In this document: one piece after another, positions 27,273-37,245 of the stretch
Numbering within the stretch: position 1 is the first letter of the stretch
Layout: every line of letters begins with the position of its first letter
Source: BQJU01 sp965229635
Lineage (GTDB): Bacteria > Bacteroidota > Bacteroidia > Chitinophagales > Saprospiraceae
Assembly: GCA_965229635.1 (NCBI GenBank)
Contig: OZ245894.1
Coordinates: 8,122,001 to 8,186,000 of the forward strand
DNA: 64,000 nt
Direction: 5' to 3'
Notes under the pieces: model-generated
The model's database searches: none
The model's input: the letters and a program-made list of their open reading frames with translations, nothing else
What the model was told of the DNA's origin: nothing
Position numbers and translations under genes: made by a program

Positions 27273-30200
27273 ATGACACCTCAAACCCAATCCTGGACCA
27301 AGGCTTCTTTACTTTTTCTTTTCCTATTCTTCTTTACTATCGACCTCCGGGCTCAGACCTTTGTGCGCAGCAATGCCACCGGTGCCAATAATGGCACCTC
27401 CTGGGCCGATGCTTATACCAATCTCAATATCGCTTTGAGCAATACACTTTCCGGCCAAGTTTGGGTGGCGGCAGGCACCTACCGTCCGGTAACCTGCAAT
27501 CCCTGCTCTGATGCGCAACGGCAGATTTTTTTTGAACTATTGCCGGATGTACAACTCTATGGTGGATTTGCAGGCACGGAAACCGCATTGAACCAACGGG
27601 ATTATGAAAACAACCTAACGATCCTCAGCGGCGATATTGGCGTAGCCAATGACAGCACCGACAACAGCTATAAAATTGTATACACTCGCAACTCAACCAC
27701 CAATACCATTATCGACGGCTTTATTATTGAAGAAGGTAATGCTGATGGAAGCTTCGGCTTTAGCTCCGGTGGCGGAATTTTCATCGACGCCAATGACTCG
27801 GCCACCGGCGACTTGCAGGTGCGCAACTGTACCATCCGTAACAATTATGCGGGTGGCGGCGGTGGTGTGGCCATTGACTGTGTGTTGGGTGGAACTTCTA
27901 ATGCCTTATTTCGCAACTGCCTGTTTGAGGGAAATACCGCCTCGCTACAAGTGGTCAGTACCGGGGCAGCTATTTTTATGCAAGGTAATAGTGGGGCCAG
28001 TCTGACACCACGGATTGTCAGCTGCATCTTCCGCGATAATTTTTGTGGCAATGATGGGGGCGCCTTTTCGGCAACGCCAACCGGGGCGGGTACGACGCTG
28101 GCCTTTGTGATTGACAGTTGTTTGTTTGAAAACAACCGTGCTTTTGATCGAGGGGCGGCGGTGTGGTACCGCATGGCCTCCGATGGAGAAAGTGCCGTGA
28201 TGATCAAAAATAGCCGCTTCATCGGCAATCAGGCCGGCGGACAGGGCGGTGCAATTTTTGCGAGAAGCAGCTTCAATAATATAGCCAACGATACGATCCT
28301 CAATTGCATTTTTTCGCAAAACAGCACCGATGGCAGCAGCACCATTAATGATGGAGAAGGAGGTGCTATCTTTCTGCGGGCCTCGCAGGATGGCACACGC
28401 AATCAGCATATCATCAATTGCGTTTTTGACCGCAATTTCGCCAATGAGCGCGGTGGAGCCATCGGTACCGTTTCATTTGTATCGGGGGCAGGAAATTTGA
28501 CAACCGATATTGTCAATTGCTCCTTTTATGGCAATCGAACGGCCGGCGATGGTGGGGCGATCAATGTAGAAGGTAGTGATGGCATTAATAGCGTGTCCAT
28601 TACCAATAGTATCCTCTGGCGGGACAGTACCAATACTTTCGCCAATGAGTTTTTCAACAATGGCGGCTCCATTACGGTAGCCTACAGCAACGTCGATGGT
28701 GGCATTCCAATTGGTGTCACGGATGGGGGTAATAACCTCGATGTTGACCCCATGTTTGTTGATGCGCCCAACGGCGACTTGCATCTGCCCGGCTGTTCGC
28801 CTCTGATCAATATTGGCAATAATGCAGCCATCCCCACCGCAGTCATAACCGATGCCGATGGCGACGACCGCATTTACCAAAGCGTGGTGGATTTGGGCGC
28901 TTACGAAATTGGACGCATTTATGTGGATTTAACGGCCACCGGTGCCAACAACGGCCGCTCCTGGAACGATGCCTTTACCGACTTTCAGGACGCTCTGGCG
29001 GTAGGCGGAGGTGGTGACCAAATTTGGGTAGCGCAAGGGACTTATCGTCCCATTTCCTGTGCCCCTTGTGATGATGCTGACCGTCAGGTGTCCTTTAATC
29101 TGCCCAGCGATGTGGAAGCCTATGGCGGCTTTAATGGTACGGAAACTCAGCTTTCCCAGCGCGACTGGGAAAACAACCCCACCATCCTGAGTGGAGACAT
29201 CGGCACGGCCATCGACAGTACCGATAATTCCTACACGGTGGTCTACGCCCAAAATGTCAGCGAAAAAACCATACTCGACGGCTTTATCATCGAAGAAGGT
29301 AATGCAGATGGCAGCTTTGGCGTCAGCTCCGGCGGTGGCATTTTTATTGATGCCAATCCCGGCGGTGTGGGCGACTTGCAGGTGCAAAATTGTACCATCC
29401 GCAACAATTACGCCGGCGGCGGCGGCGGAGTGGCCATCGATTGTGTGTTGGGTGGTCGGAGTAATGCGCTGTTTCGCAACTGCCTGTTTGAAGGCAATAC
29501 CGCCTCGCTACAAGTGGTCAGTACCGGGGCAGCTATTTTTATGCAAGGCAATAGTGGGGCCAGCTTAACGCCACGGATTGTCAGCAGCACCTTCCGCGAT
29601 AACTTTTGTGGCAATGATGGAGGGGCCTTTTCGGCAACGCCAACCGGGGCGGGTACGATTTTGGCCTTTGAAATCGACAGTTGCCTGTTTGAAAACAATC
29701 GTGCCAGTGATCGCGGAGCGGCGGTGTGGTACCGTATGTCTTCCGAGGGCGAGTCCAACTGCGTGATCCAGAACAGCCGGTTTATCAACAATACCAGCGG
29801 CGGTCAGGGAGCGGCCATTTATGCCCGAAGCAGTTTTAACAATATCGCCAACGATACCATTATCAATTGTTTCTTTTCCGGGAATTCGACGGATGGCAGC
29901 AGCACCATCAACGAGGGCGAAGGCGGGGCGATCTTTTTGAGGGGCTCTCAGGACGGTACCCGCAATCAGGAGATCATCAACTGTGTGTTTGCCAACAATA
30001 GTGCTTCCGAACGAGGTGGAGCCATCGCGACTTCCTCTCTAGTGGCGGCTGCGGGAACGCTGAACGCCAACATCATCAACTGTACTTTTTACGGAAATAG
30101 CACCAACGGCGACGGCGGGGCCATTCACGCCGAGGGATCGGAGGGGGTCAACAATACCACCATCGTCAATAGCATCTTATGGAATGACTCGGCGGTCAAT

Positions 30201-33200
30201 CAGGGACAGGAGCTGTTCAGCAATGGGGCTACGGTCACCGTCTCCTACAGCGATATTCAGGGAGGCATCCCCTCCGGCATCACCGATGGCGGCAACAATA
30301 TCGATGTCGACCCGCAATTTTTGGATGAGGCCAATGAAGATTTTCACCTTTCGGCTTGTTCCCCAGCAGTGGATACCGGATTTAATGAAGCCATTCCACT
30401 TGATCTAATCGACATCGATTACGATACCATTACCAATGAGCCGATCGAGATTGACCTGGACCATGCCATGCGTATTTTTGGGAGTACCATCGATCTGGGC
30501 GCATACGAATGGAATGGTGATCCGGCAATACTGACCATCGAGGTCGAAGGCGTGGATGTCAGTTGTAGCGGCCAAGATGACGGTTCTGCTACCGTAACGG
30601 CTTCGGAAGGCTTACCTGATTATACTTACAATTGGTCAACAAATGAGAGTACGCCAACCATTTCAAACCTTAGTCCAGGCATCTACTACGTTACGGTAGA
30701 AGACGCCGGTAGCTGCCTGCTCACCGATTCGATAGTCATTGCCGAAAGTGCTTTGCTTTCCATCACCACCTCTCCCGATACGAGTATTTGTTTAGGCGAA
30801 AGCCTGACCATCATGGCCGCAGGGGAAGGCGGTAGCGGTAATTTTACTTACAACTGGGACAACGACCTGGGTACAGGCGACACCCAGGAGGTCATGCCCG
30901 AAACCACCACCACCTACACCGTTTCGGTACTCGATGAAAATAATTGCCCCGGTGAAGATAGCTTAACGGTTACTGTTCTTCCCAACCCGGAGGTACAAAT
31001 CTCCGGCTCGGCGACCATCTGTCCGGGAGGCATGACAACACTGGAAGGCACGGCTGGCTTTGACGAATATTTATGGTCTGATAATACTACCAATGCCAGC
31101 CTGGAAGTGGCCACGCCGGGCATTTACAGCCTGACTGTTACCGATGAAAACGGTTGTATGGGCAATGCCGAAATTGAAGTCATCGAAGATCAGGCTTTGC
31201 AGCCAAATATCGTCGGTGAACTGGCCTTTTGTGAGGGGCAGAACACAATTCTTGATGCAGGAGTATTTGACAACTACAACTGGTCCAACGGCGATACCAC
31301 CCAGACCATCACCGTTGATGCGGCGGGGGAATATTTTGTTGTCGTCAGCGATGGTTCCGGGTGTGAAGGAATGGATACTGTTAGCGTAGCCGTCAACCCC
31401 AATCCCGAGGTACAAATTTCCGGCTCGGCGACCATCTGCCCGGGAGGCATGACCACGCTCGAAGGCACCGCCGGATTTGAAGAATATTTATGGTCCGATA
31501 ATTCCACAAATGTCAGCTTGGAAGTCGCCACGCCCGGCATTTACAGCCTGACCGTCACTGATGAAAATGGCTGCACAGCCAATGCTGAAATTGAAGTCAT
31601 CGAAGATGAGGCTTTACAGCCAAATATCGTCGGCGAACTGGCCTTTTGTGAAGGGCAAAATACGACCCTGGATGCGGGTGTATTTGACAACTACAACTGG
31701 TCCAATGGCGATACCACTCAAACCATCACCGTCGATGCGGCGGGAGAGTATTTTGTCGTAGTTAGTGATGGCTCCGGCTGTGAAGGAATGGATACGGTTA
31801 GCGTAGCCGTCAACCCCAATCCCGAGGTGCAAATTTCTGGCTCGGCGACCATCTGTCCGGGAGGCATGACCACACTGGAAGGCACGGCTGGCTTTGACGA
31901 ATATTTATGGTCTGATAATACTACCAATGCCAGCCTGGAAGTGGCCACGCCGGGCATTTACAGCCTGACTGTTACCGATGAAAACGGTTGTATGGGCAAT
32001 GCCGAAATTGAAGTCATCGAAGATCAGGCTTTACAGCCAAATATCGTCGGCGAACTGGCCTTTTGTGAAGGGCAAAACACCACCCTTGATGCCGGTGTCT
32101 TTGACAACTACAACTGGTCCAATGGCGATACCACTCAAACCATCACCGTCGATGCGGCGGGGGAATATTTTGTTGTCGTCAGCGATGGTTCTGGCTGCGA
32201 AGGAGTGGATACCGTTAGTGTAGCCGTCAATCCTAATCCCGAAGTACAAATTTCCGGCTCGGCGACCATTTGCCCGGGAGGCATGACCACGCTCGAAGGC
32301 ACGGCCGGGTTTGAGGCGTATTTATGGTCTGATAATACTACCAATGCCAGCTTGGAAGTCGCTACACCGGGCATCTACAGCCTGACCGTCACCGATGAAA
32401 ACGGCTGCATGAATAATGCCGAAATTGAAGTGATAGAAGATGAGGCTTTACAGCCAAATATCGTCGGTGAACTGGCCTTTTGTGAAGGGCAAAACACCAC
32501 CCTTGATGCCGGTGTCTTTGACAACTACAACTGGTCCAATGGCGATACCACCCAGACCATCACTGTCGATGCGGCGGGGGAATATTTTGTCCTGGTAAGT
32601 GATGGTTCCGGGTGTGAAGGAATGGACACCGTTAGCGTAGTGATCAACCCCAATCCCGAGGTACAAATTTCTGGCTCGGCGACCATTTGTCCGGGTGGCA
32701 TGACCACGCTAGAAGGAACCGCCGGATTTGAGGAGTATTTATGGTCGGATAATTCAACAAATGGCAATCTGGAAGTCGCCACGCCCGGCATTTACGGCCT
32801 GACCGTGACCGATGCCCACGGTTGTATGGGTAATGCAGAAATTGAAGTGATGGAAAGCAATTCTTTAGAGCCTTTAATCCTTGGAAACTTGGAGCTTTGC
32901 CTGGGCGACAGCACCGAACTCGATGCCGGTATTTTTGCCGATTACCTCTGGTCTACGGGCGACACCACCCAGCATGTGACAATTGTCGACACAGGCACTT
33001 ACAGTGTAACCGTAAGTGACGGCAGCGGCTGTAGCGGTGAGGATTCGGTGACCGTTGCCTTCACCCAGGGCCCGGTGGCCAACAGCGACTTTTTTACAAT
33101 CCCGGCAGATGGGGACGGCACCTTGCAATTCAACCTACTGCTCAATGATATTTTGCCAACTGGCGGCAACTACCGTTTTAGATTGCTGTCCAATACCGCT

Positions 33201-33647
33201 CAGGGTACCCTCGACAGCCTTGGTCAGGGGACTTACGTTTACCAGGCCGCTCCCGACAGCTTTGGGGAAGAGAGCTTCACCTATGAAGTCTGCGACCTGG
33301 ATTGCCCGGGTGCCTGCACGCAAGCCACGGTCCTCATCCGCATCGAACGAGCGGTGGAAGATATCGAAGTGCCCAACGCCATTACTCCAAATGGAGATGG
33401 CATCAATGATACCTTTGTTTTTGATGTGCTGACTTTCACCGATCCAACGGAATTTCCCGACAACCGCCTGCTGATCTTCAACCGCTGGGGAGATGTCGTC
33501 TTTGAGCAGCGCAATTACGACAATACCTGGAACGGCGTCAACAACAATGGTGATGATTTGCCACACGCTACCTATTATTATATCCTCTACCTTCACATTG
33601 GCGAAAGCCTGATATTGAGAGGGGATATTACTATCTTGGGAGAATAA
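27273..33647 (+). CDS. Giant secreted protein: twin beta-helix, SprB repeat, Ig-like repeats and T9SS type B (CHU_C) sorting domain
   Basis: A 2,124-residue surface or released protein. Order: signal peptide (to RAQ, ~28); two tandem right-handed beta-helix units (~29-545 and ~546-1085), each starting with ATGANNGxSWxDA and ending LGAYE; an SprB-type repeat (~1091-1160); a PKD/Ig-like domain (~1167-1235); five 139-residue units of paired Ig-like domains (~1236-1930); a cadherin-like domain (~1931-2020); and a C-terminal gliding-motility-associated (CHU_C) domain from ~2028, beginning VPNAITPNGDGIND and containing IFNRWGDVVFE. The last domain directs export by the type IX system and attachment. 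Likely roles are adhesion or polysaccharide binding; no catalytic domain was recognised. The repeated DNA makes copy-number change likely. Confidence 0.9.
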   Translation: MTPQTQSWTKASLLFLFLFFFTIDLRAQTFVRSNATGANNGTSWADAYTNLNIALSNTLSGQVWVAAGTYRPVTCNPCSDAQRQIFFELLPDVQLYGGFAGTETALNQRDYENNLTILSGDIGVANDSTDNSYKIVYTRNSTTNTIIDGFIIEEGNADGSFGFSSGGGIFIDANDSATGDLQVRNCTIRNNYAGGGGGVAIDCVLGGTSNALFRNCLFEGNTASLQVVSTGAAIFMQGNSGASLTPRIVSCIFRDNFCGNDGGAFSATPTGAGTTLAFVIDSCLFENNRAFDRGAAVWYRMASDGESAVMIKNSRFIGNQAGGQGGAIFARSSFNNIANDTILNCIFSQNSTDGSSTINDGEGGAIFLRASQDGTRNQHIINCVFDRNFANERGGAIGTVSFVSGAGNLTTDIVNCSFYGNRTAGDGGAINVEGSDGINSVSITNSILWRDSTNTFANEFFNNGGSITVAYSNVDGGIPIGVTDGGNNLDVDPMFVDAPNGDLHLPGCSPLINIGNNAAIPTAVITDADGDDRIYQSVVDLGAYEIGRIYVDLTATGANNGRSWNDAFTDFQDALAVGGGGDQIWVAQGTYRPISCAPCDDADRQVSFNLPSDVEAYGGFNGTETQLSQRDWENNPTILSGDIGTAIDSTDNSYTVVYAQNVSEKTILDGFIIEEGNADGSFGVSSGGGIFIDANPGGVGDLQVQNCTIRNNYAGGGGGVAIDCVLGGRSNALFRNCLFEGNTASLQVVSTGAAIFMQGNSGASLTPRIVSSTFRDNFCGNDGGAFSATPTGAGTILAFEIDSCLFENNRASDRGAAVWYRMSSEGESNCVIQNSRFINNTSGGQGAAIYARSSFNNIANDTIINCFFSGNSTDGSSTINEGEGGAIFLRGSQDGTRNQEIINCVFANNSASERGGAIATSSLVAAAGTLNANIINCTFYGNSTNGDGGAIHAEGSEGVNNTTIVNSILWNDSAVNQGQELFSNGATVTVSYSDIQGGIPSGITDGGNNIDVDPQFLDEANEDFHLSACSPAVDTGFNEAIPLDLIDIDYDTITNEPIEIDLDHAMRIFGSTIDLGAYEWNGDPAILTIEVEGVDVSCSGQDDGSATVTASEGLPDYTYNWSTNESTPTISNLSPGIYYVTVEDAGSCLLTDSIVIAESALLSITTSPDTSICLGESLTIMAAGEGGSGNFTYNWDNDLGTGDTQEVMPETTTTYTVSVLDENNCPGEDSLTVTVLPNPEVQISGSATICPGGMTTLEGTAGFDEYLWSDNTTNASLEVATPGIYSLTVTDENGCMGNAEIEVIEDQALQPNIVGELAFCEGQNTILDAGVFDNYNWSNGDTTQTITVDAAGEYFVVVSDGSGCEGMDTVSVAVNPNPEVQISGSATICPGGMTTLEGTAGFEEYLWSDNSTNVSLEVATPGIYSLTVTDENGCTANAEIEVIEDEALQPNIVGELAFCEGQNTTLDAGVFDNYNWSNGDTTQTITVDAAGEYFVVVSDGSGCEGMDTVSVAVNPNPEVQISGSATICPGGMTTLEGTAGFDEYLWSDNTTNASLEVATPGIYSLTVTDENGCMGNAEIEVIEDQALQPNIVGELAFCEGQNTTLDAGVFDNYNWSNGDTTQTITVDAAGEYFVVVSDGSGCEGVDTVSVAVNPNPEVQISGSATICPGGMTTLEGTAGFEAYLWSDNTTNASLEVATPGIYSLTVTDENGCMNNAEIEVIEDEALQPNIVGELAFCEGQNTTLDAGVFDNYNWSNGDTTQTITVDAAGEYFVLVSDGSGCEGMDTVSVVINPNPEVQISGSATICPGGMTTLEGTAGFEEYLWSDNSTNGNLEVATPGIYGLTVTDAHGCMGNAEIEVMESNSLEPLILGNLELCLGDSTELDAGIFADYLWSTGDTTQHVTIVDTGTYSVTVSDGSGCSGEDSVTVAFTQGPVANSDFFTIPADGDGTLQFNLLLNDILPTGGNYRFRLLSNTAQGTLDSLGQGTYVYQAAPDSFGEESFTYEVCDLDCPGACTQATVLIRIERAVEDIEVPNAITPNGDGINDTFVFDVLTFTDPTEFPDNRLLIFNRWGDVVFEQRNYDNTWNGVNNNGDDLPHATYYYILYLHIGESLILRGDITILGE
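27358..30520 (+). repeat. Two tandem ~1.55-kb beta-helix units with near-identical internal DNA
   Basis: Unit A (about 27358-28905) and unit B (about 28918-30520) encode homologous ~520-residue beta-helices. DNA identity is uneven: stretches such as 27940-28020 and 29490-29580 differ at only a few positions, while other parts have drifted clearly. This patchiness suggests gene conversion inside the gene. Confidence 0.75.
30978..33062 (+). repeat. Five tandem 417-bp coding repeats (Ig-like pairs)
   Basis: Unit starts fall at 30978, 31395, 31812, 32229 and 32646, an exact period of 417 bp (139 codons). Each unit encodes two Ig-like halves: one with VQISGSATICPGGMTTLEG and one with ELAFCEGQNTTLDAGVFDNY. 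Units 1-4 are nearly identical. In unit 5 the second half has diverged (NLELCLGDSTELDAGIF). The lack of any indel shows recent, frame-preserving amplification. Confidence 0.92.
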
Positions 33648-33742
33648 AGATGTGTCGGAATCGCCCCACGAAAGTGCCGGATTTATACCGGAAAAATGTG
33701 CAAAATGATGCTGATCTTTGTATCAACATAAATCAATCAACC

Positions 33743-34648
33743 ATGTCAACTAATCAAAAAATCACCCCTTTCCTTTGGTTCGACAATAATGCTGAGGAAG
33801 CCGTGAAGTTTTATACTTCTATTTTTCCCAATGCCGAGCTAAAGAGCCTGAAATATTGGCCGGAAGGCAGTGGGCGTCCGCCTAAATCGGTGCAATCGGG
33901 GGTGTTTTCACTGGATGGGCTACAATTTCACGCCTTTGATGCAGGGCCGCATTTTACCTTCAATCCGTCTATTTCCTTTTTTGTGGTCCTTGAAAACAAG
34001 GAAGCCGTTGACACGTTGTGGAACCACCTGAGCGAAGGAGGCCAGGTTATCATGGCACTGGACAAATACCCCTGGAGCGATCACTACGGTTGGCTCATAG
34101 ATCGCTTTGGACTGGCCTGGCAGATCATGAAAGGCGAGCTGAAACCAGATGAATCCAGCATCTCCCCACTGCTGTTTTTCACCGGCGAACAGCGGGGAAA
34201 GGCCGCCGAAGCCATCGAGCTATATACTTCAGTATTTGACCATAGCGGCAACGAAGATATTTCAAAATATACCGAAGACGAAGGCGAACCGGCGGGTATG
34301 ATCAAGCACGCGCTGTTTGAATTGCATGGGCAAACCTTCCGAGCCATGGATGCCGGAAATGATGCACCTTTTGCTTTCAACGAGGCCATTTCCTTCTTTG
34401 TGCCCTGTGCCGACCAGGCCGAAGTGGACTACTACTGGAATAAACTGGCCGCCGATCCCACCAAGGGCAATTGCGGTTGGCTCAAAGACCCATTTGGTGT
34501 GTCCTGGCAGATTGTGCCACAGTATCTGATGGATAAGCTTTCCAGCGGGGAACCACAGCGGGTACAAAATATGATGGCGGCATTGATGAAAATGGTAAAG
34601 CTGGAAATAGCTGAACTGGAGGCGGCTTATGACCAGCCGCTCATCTAA
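33743..34648 (+). CDS. VOC family protein with two PhnB-like (3-demethylubiquinone methyltransferase-like) domains
   Basis: I take the ATG at 33743 (MSTNQKITPFLWFDNNAEEA, 301 residues); the start at 33650 adds an unlikely leader. Two tandem PhnB-type glyoxalase-fold domains are visible. The first runs from PFLWFDNNAEEAVKFYTSIFPNA to DRFGLAWQI, and the second from PLLFFTGEQRGKAAEAIELYTSVF to DPFGVSWQIVP. Members of this group are metal-binding VOC proteins of mostly unknown substrate; the methyltransferase name is a historical database label. It is cytoplasmic, with no signal peptide. It probably forms a single-gene unit after the giant surface protein. Confidence 0.9.
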   Translation: MSTNQKITPFLWFDNNAEEAVKFYTSIFPNAELKSLKYWPEGSGRPPKSVQSGVFSLDGLQFHAFDAGPHFTFNPSISFFVVLENKEAVDTLWNHLSEGGQVIMALDKYPWSDHYGWLIDRFGLAWQIMKGELKPDESSISPLLFFTGEQRGKAAEAIELYTSVFDHSGNEDISKYTEDEGEPAGMIKHALFELHGQTFRAMDAGNDAPFAFNEAISFFVPCADQAEVDYYWNKLAADPTKGNCGWLKDPFGVSWQIVPQYLMDKLSSGEPQRVQNMMAALMKMVKLEIAELEAAYDQPLI

Positions 34649-34720
34649 ACAATTTAAGGCCAATAGGGGCGCTGGTGGTTAATCGAAGGGGCTGGATTAC
34701 GGATGAACGTTTATTCGGCA

Positions 34721-36697
34721 TTAGCGCCTCTTCATCGTCACCTTGACGGTAATACTACACCAATCCTCCTCCACCTGAATCGCCTGCCAGATGATATCGG
34801 CACGATCACCGCCGAGGGGAGCTTGCAACAATTGTTGGTAATCGAGCGGCTGTGTGGTCACGATGACTTTAAAGTAGGACGTGGACGACTGCTCATCCGC
34901 GGAAAGGCCCCAACCCCAGTTCTTTTTCCAAAGGGGAAGGATGACCTCCTGCTTCCCGGGATGTTCAACCGGCCGAAAGGCGACCTCCCCTTCGTAGGCG
35001 TCGATGCCGTAATTGGCGCGAAGGTGAAAGAGGTAGGCAAACAAGGCTCTATCTGTCTTTCGGATGGTCAATTGTGGGTAAAAAAAGGCTCCCAATGCGC
35101 CATTGCTCGGATTTGAAAAATATTTTTCGGGGCTGACGAGCAGTTCAATATGATCTCCCTGATAAGGTACCTTTTTTCGGTCCGTGCCCATCACCTGCAA
35201 TTCAAAATCAAGGTCATTTCGAATGCCCGAGCGGTCATTGTCCAAGGGAATAGTGCGCTCCCAGCGCACGATCTTGCCCAGGCTTTGTAGAATCAGTTTG
35301 GCATTGTCTACATCCATTGGGCAGGTCAGTGCCAGGTGATTACTGCGGCGGTCACGCAGGAAGTATTGGGCATTGTTGGCTTCTACTTCCAGGGCCGCAT
35401 CGGTTGGGGCCTCCGTCCACTGCACATTTCGGGAGGTGTCCCAGTGTTTTTTTAGCAGGTCTACTCCCTGTACATCTCCATGTAGGTAGACCATGACTGC
35501 TGGTGCCGGCAGAAAGCGGATGAGGGCCTGGTAGTCCTGTTTTTTGTCCAGCGTCCCATTTCCCGTAAGGGTAAAATGACTTTTCTGGGCTCCTATACCG
35601 GAAATGATAGCCTGTGCGACGGTTTTGTTTTCCGGTGCCGGTGTCTGTATTTCCAGTTGAATGGGGGCTTTTGCCTTCAAAGGCAATCCTTGAATAGCAC
35701 CGCATTTGACCAGCCATTGCCCATCCTCAAATTTCACCTCATAACATTCCGGCGAACCCATTTTGGAGCCATCCAAAAAACAAGTATAGGGATCAAAATG
35801 ACCGACGGTTTCAAATTGTGGTGTCTGTTCATGACGCAACCTCCGTGTAGTGGCCCGCGCCCGAACAAAAAGGTCGGCGTAACTCAATTGCCCCTGCGCA
35901 GTGGTCAGTGCCTCAATCAATCCTTTGGTAAACATGCCCCCGCCCGATACCTCCCCGGCCTTTTCAATGCTCTTACAGGCCGACAACAGAATATGCGGCG
36001 CAGCGGGTACTTCCAGATTTTGTTGGCTGTCCCATTGCTGCTGGTAGTAGTCAAGGTAGGTATTGAGCGACCGGCCCCGAATGCCTTTTGTCCGCACTTT
36101 GATGCGGGTGGTGAGTACTTCTGGCTCATCGATATCCAGTCCGCGTGTCTTTACTTCCTCTTCCATATCCCGCGTTGCCGAACCTGAGTGACAACAATCC
36201 ATGGAGACCACCAGATGTGGCGATTCTTTGGGGTTTCCGTTCACATCCTGTGTAGCTACTTCGTGTAAAAGGACGGCCAGTTCCTTATCCGCCAGGTGCA
36301 ATTGCCCATCCGATTCATGACTCCGGTAACAGACCAGGGTTTGATCTTTTCCATTGGGCTCGATGGCCAAAAATTCATCGGCAGTGAAGGCTTCCGAACC
36401 GTGGCCGCTATAGTGCAGCCAGGCAACATCATTAGGGCCTGCCTGGCACAAAAAGAGGCGAAAGGTATGGATGATGTTGTGGTAAGTCGCCTGGTCATTC
36501 TCTAAGCGACAGAGGTGCAGAGAGCCGTATTGACGAATGCTAAAACCTTCTTTGTGATGCACCGCTTCTTCCCCGTTTCCAACATAGGTGCGCAGGTACT
36601 CCTCTACCCTATCAAGGTCTTTCAGGCAGCCATTCAGTTTGGGAATGGGGGAAGGATAGTCGTTGATGCCGATGAGCAGGGCGTAGGTGTTTTTCAT
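34721..36697 (-). CDS. Caspase family (peptidase C14) protein
   Basis: A 658-residue cytoplasmic protein beginning with a caspase-like p20 domain: MKNTYALLIGINDYPSPIPKLNGC, His99 in WLHYSGHGSEAF and Cys169 in the motif D-C-C-H-S-G, so the dyad is complete. A p10-like region follows (LLSACKSIEKAGEV, GGGMFTKGLIEAL). The C-terminal ~370 residues contain repeated beta-rich blocks with no recognised family, perhaps a sensing or substrate domain. It stands alone on the minus strand between the VOC gene and a repeat-filled 580-bp gap. Prokaryotic metacaspase-like proteins act in regulated proteolysis and in conflict systems. No EAD or STAND module is fused here. Distance and strand argue against one operon with the CHAT block. 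Confidence 0.9.
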   Translation of the reverse strand: MKNTYALLIGINDYPSPIPKLNGCLKDLDRVEEYLRTYVGNGEEAVHHKEGFSIRQYGSLHLCRLENDQATYHNIIHTFRLFLCQAGPNDVAWLHYSGHGSEAFTADEFLAIEPNGKDQTLVCYRSHESDGQLHLADKELAVLLHEVATQDVNGNPKESPHLVVSMDCCHSGSATRDMEEEVKTRGLDIDEPEVLTTRIKVRTKGIRGRSLNTYLDYYQQQWDSQQNLEVPAAPHILLSACKSIEKAGEVSGGGMFTKGLIEALTTAQGQLSYADLFVRARATTRRLRHEQTPQFETVGHFDPYTCFLDGSKMGSPECYEVKFEDGQWLVKCGAIQGLPLKAKAPIQLEIQTPAPENKTVAQAIISGIGAQKSHFTLTGNGTLDKKQDYQALIRFLPAPAVMVYLHGDVQGVDLLKKHWDTSRNVQWTEAPTDAALEVEANNAQYFLRDRRSNHLALTCPMDVDNAKLILQSLGKIVRWERTIPLDNDRSGIRNDLDFELQVMGTDRKKVPYQGDHIELLVSPEKYFSNPSNGALGAFFYPQLTIRKTDRALFAYLFHLRANYGIDAYEGEVAFRPVEHPGKQEVILPLWKKNWGWGLSADEQSSTSYFKVIVTTQPLDYQQLLQAPLGGDRADIIWQAIQVEEDWCSITVKVTMKRR

Positions 36698-36885
36698 GGC
36701 GGTTGTTTGAGTTAAGGAAGATACTATTTTTCACGGCAATTATGATTGGATACTCAAAATTACCCGCTTTTGCGGCTCAAACCAACGATGTCTTGGCAAC
36801 GGGTTAGGTATATTACATTTTCGGTTGATTTTGTCTGGTTATTGGTTTGTGGAGATTTGGGTGTCGATTTATTCTCTGATCAATG

Positions 36886-37137
36886 TGTCGCTCCTATGGA
36901 GCTTAATGGTAACACGATCACCTTGGCCGCGGCCTAAGGTATGTCGCCGCGATGCGGCTATTTGTAACTCAATTACCTCCCTCCGCCTGCCTTAGTACCT
37001 AAGTACGGCGAGCAAGGCAAATCTGGGGGTTTTGCAAAAGGCTACCGGCTATTCAGTAGCCACAGCGTGGCGGCACATCATTGCCGACGGTGTCAACCGT
37101 TGGCTATGTGTAAAAAAATATTAAGCTACAGCGTAGC
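36886..37137. repeat. Cluster of short hairpin repeats with covarying stems in the intergenic gap
   Basis: The gap 36698-37278 holds no convincing gene but four copies of a short palindrome next to TGTCGC/TGCCGC-type flanks. The stems are GCTCC-TAT-GGAGC (36890-36902), GCCGC-GAT-GCGGC (36946-36958), GCCAC-AGC-GTGGC (37060-37072) and GCTAC-AGC-GTAGC (37125-37137). The last two lie in the opposite orientation. Stem bases differ between copies but always in compensating pairs. Confidence 0.65.
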
Positions 37138-37245
37138 GACACATTTCAACCCAATATTTTCAAAAAAAAATCTGTCTATCCCACCATATATCTTTGTAAC
37201 TGAATACATAAACATACCCCCCTTTCATCTCTGCATTATTTCGCG

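Noticed and set aside
30914..32791. Series of repeated minus-strand frames of 66-114 codons
   Set aside because: They are antisense shadows of the 417-bp coding repeats and recur with the same period.
30978..33062. Possible CRISPR or satellite array
   Set aside because: The repeats are long (417 bp), contiguous without spacers and translate as Ig-like domains in one frame.
34703..35116. 137-codon plus-strand frame
   Set aside because: Antisense to the caspase-family gene; no domain and no promoter.
36746..36937. 63-codon frame in the gap upstream of the ABC-F gene
   Set aside because: Contains hairpin repeats, has no family resemblance and no promoter.
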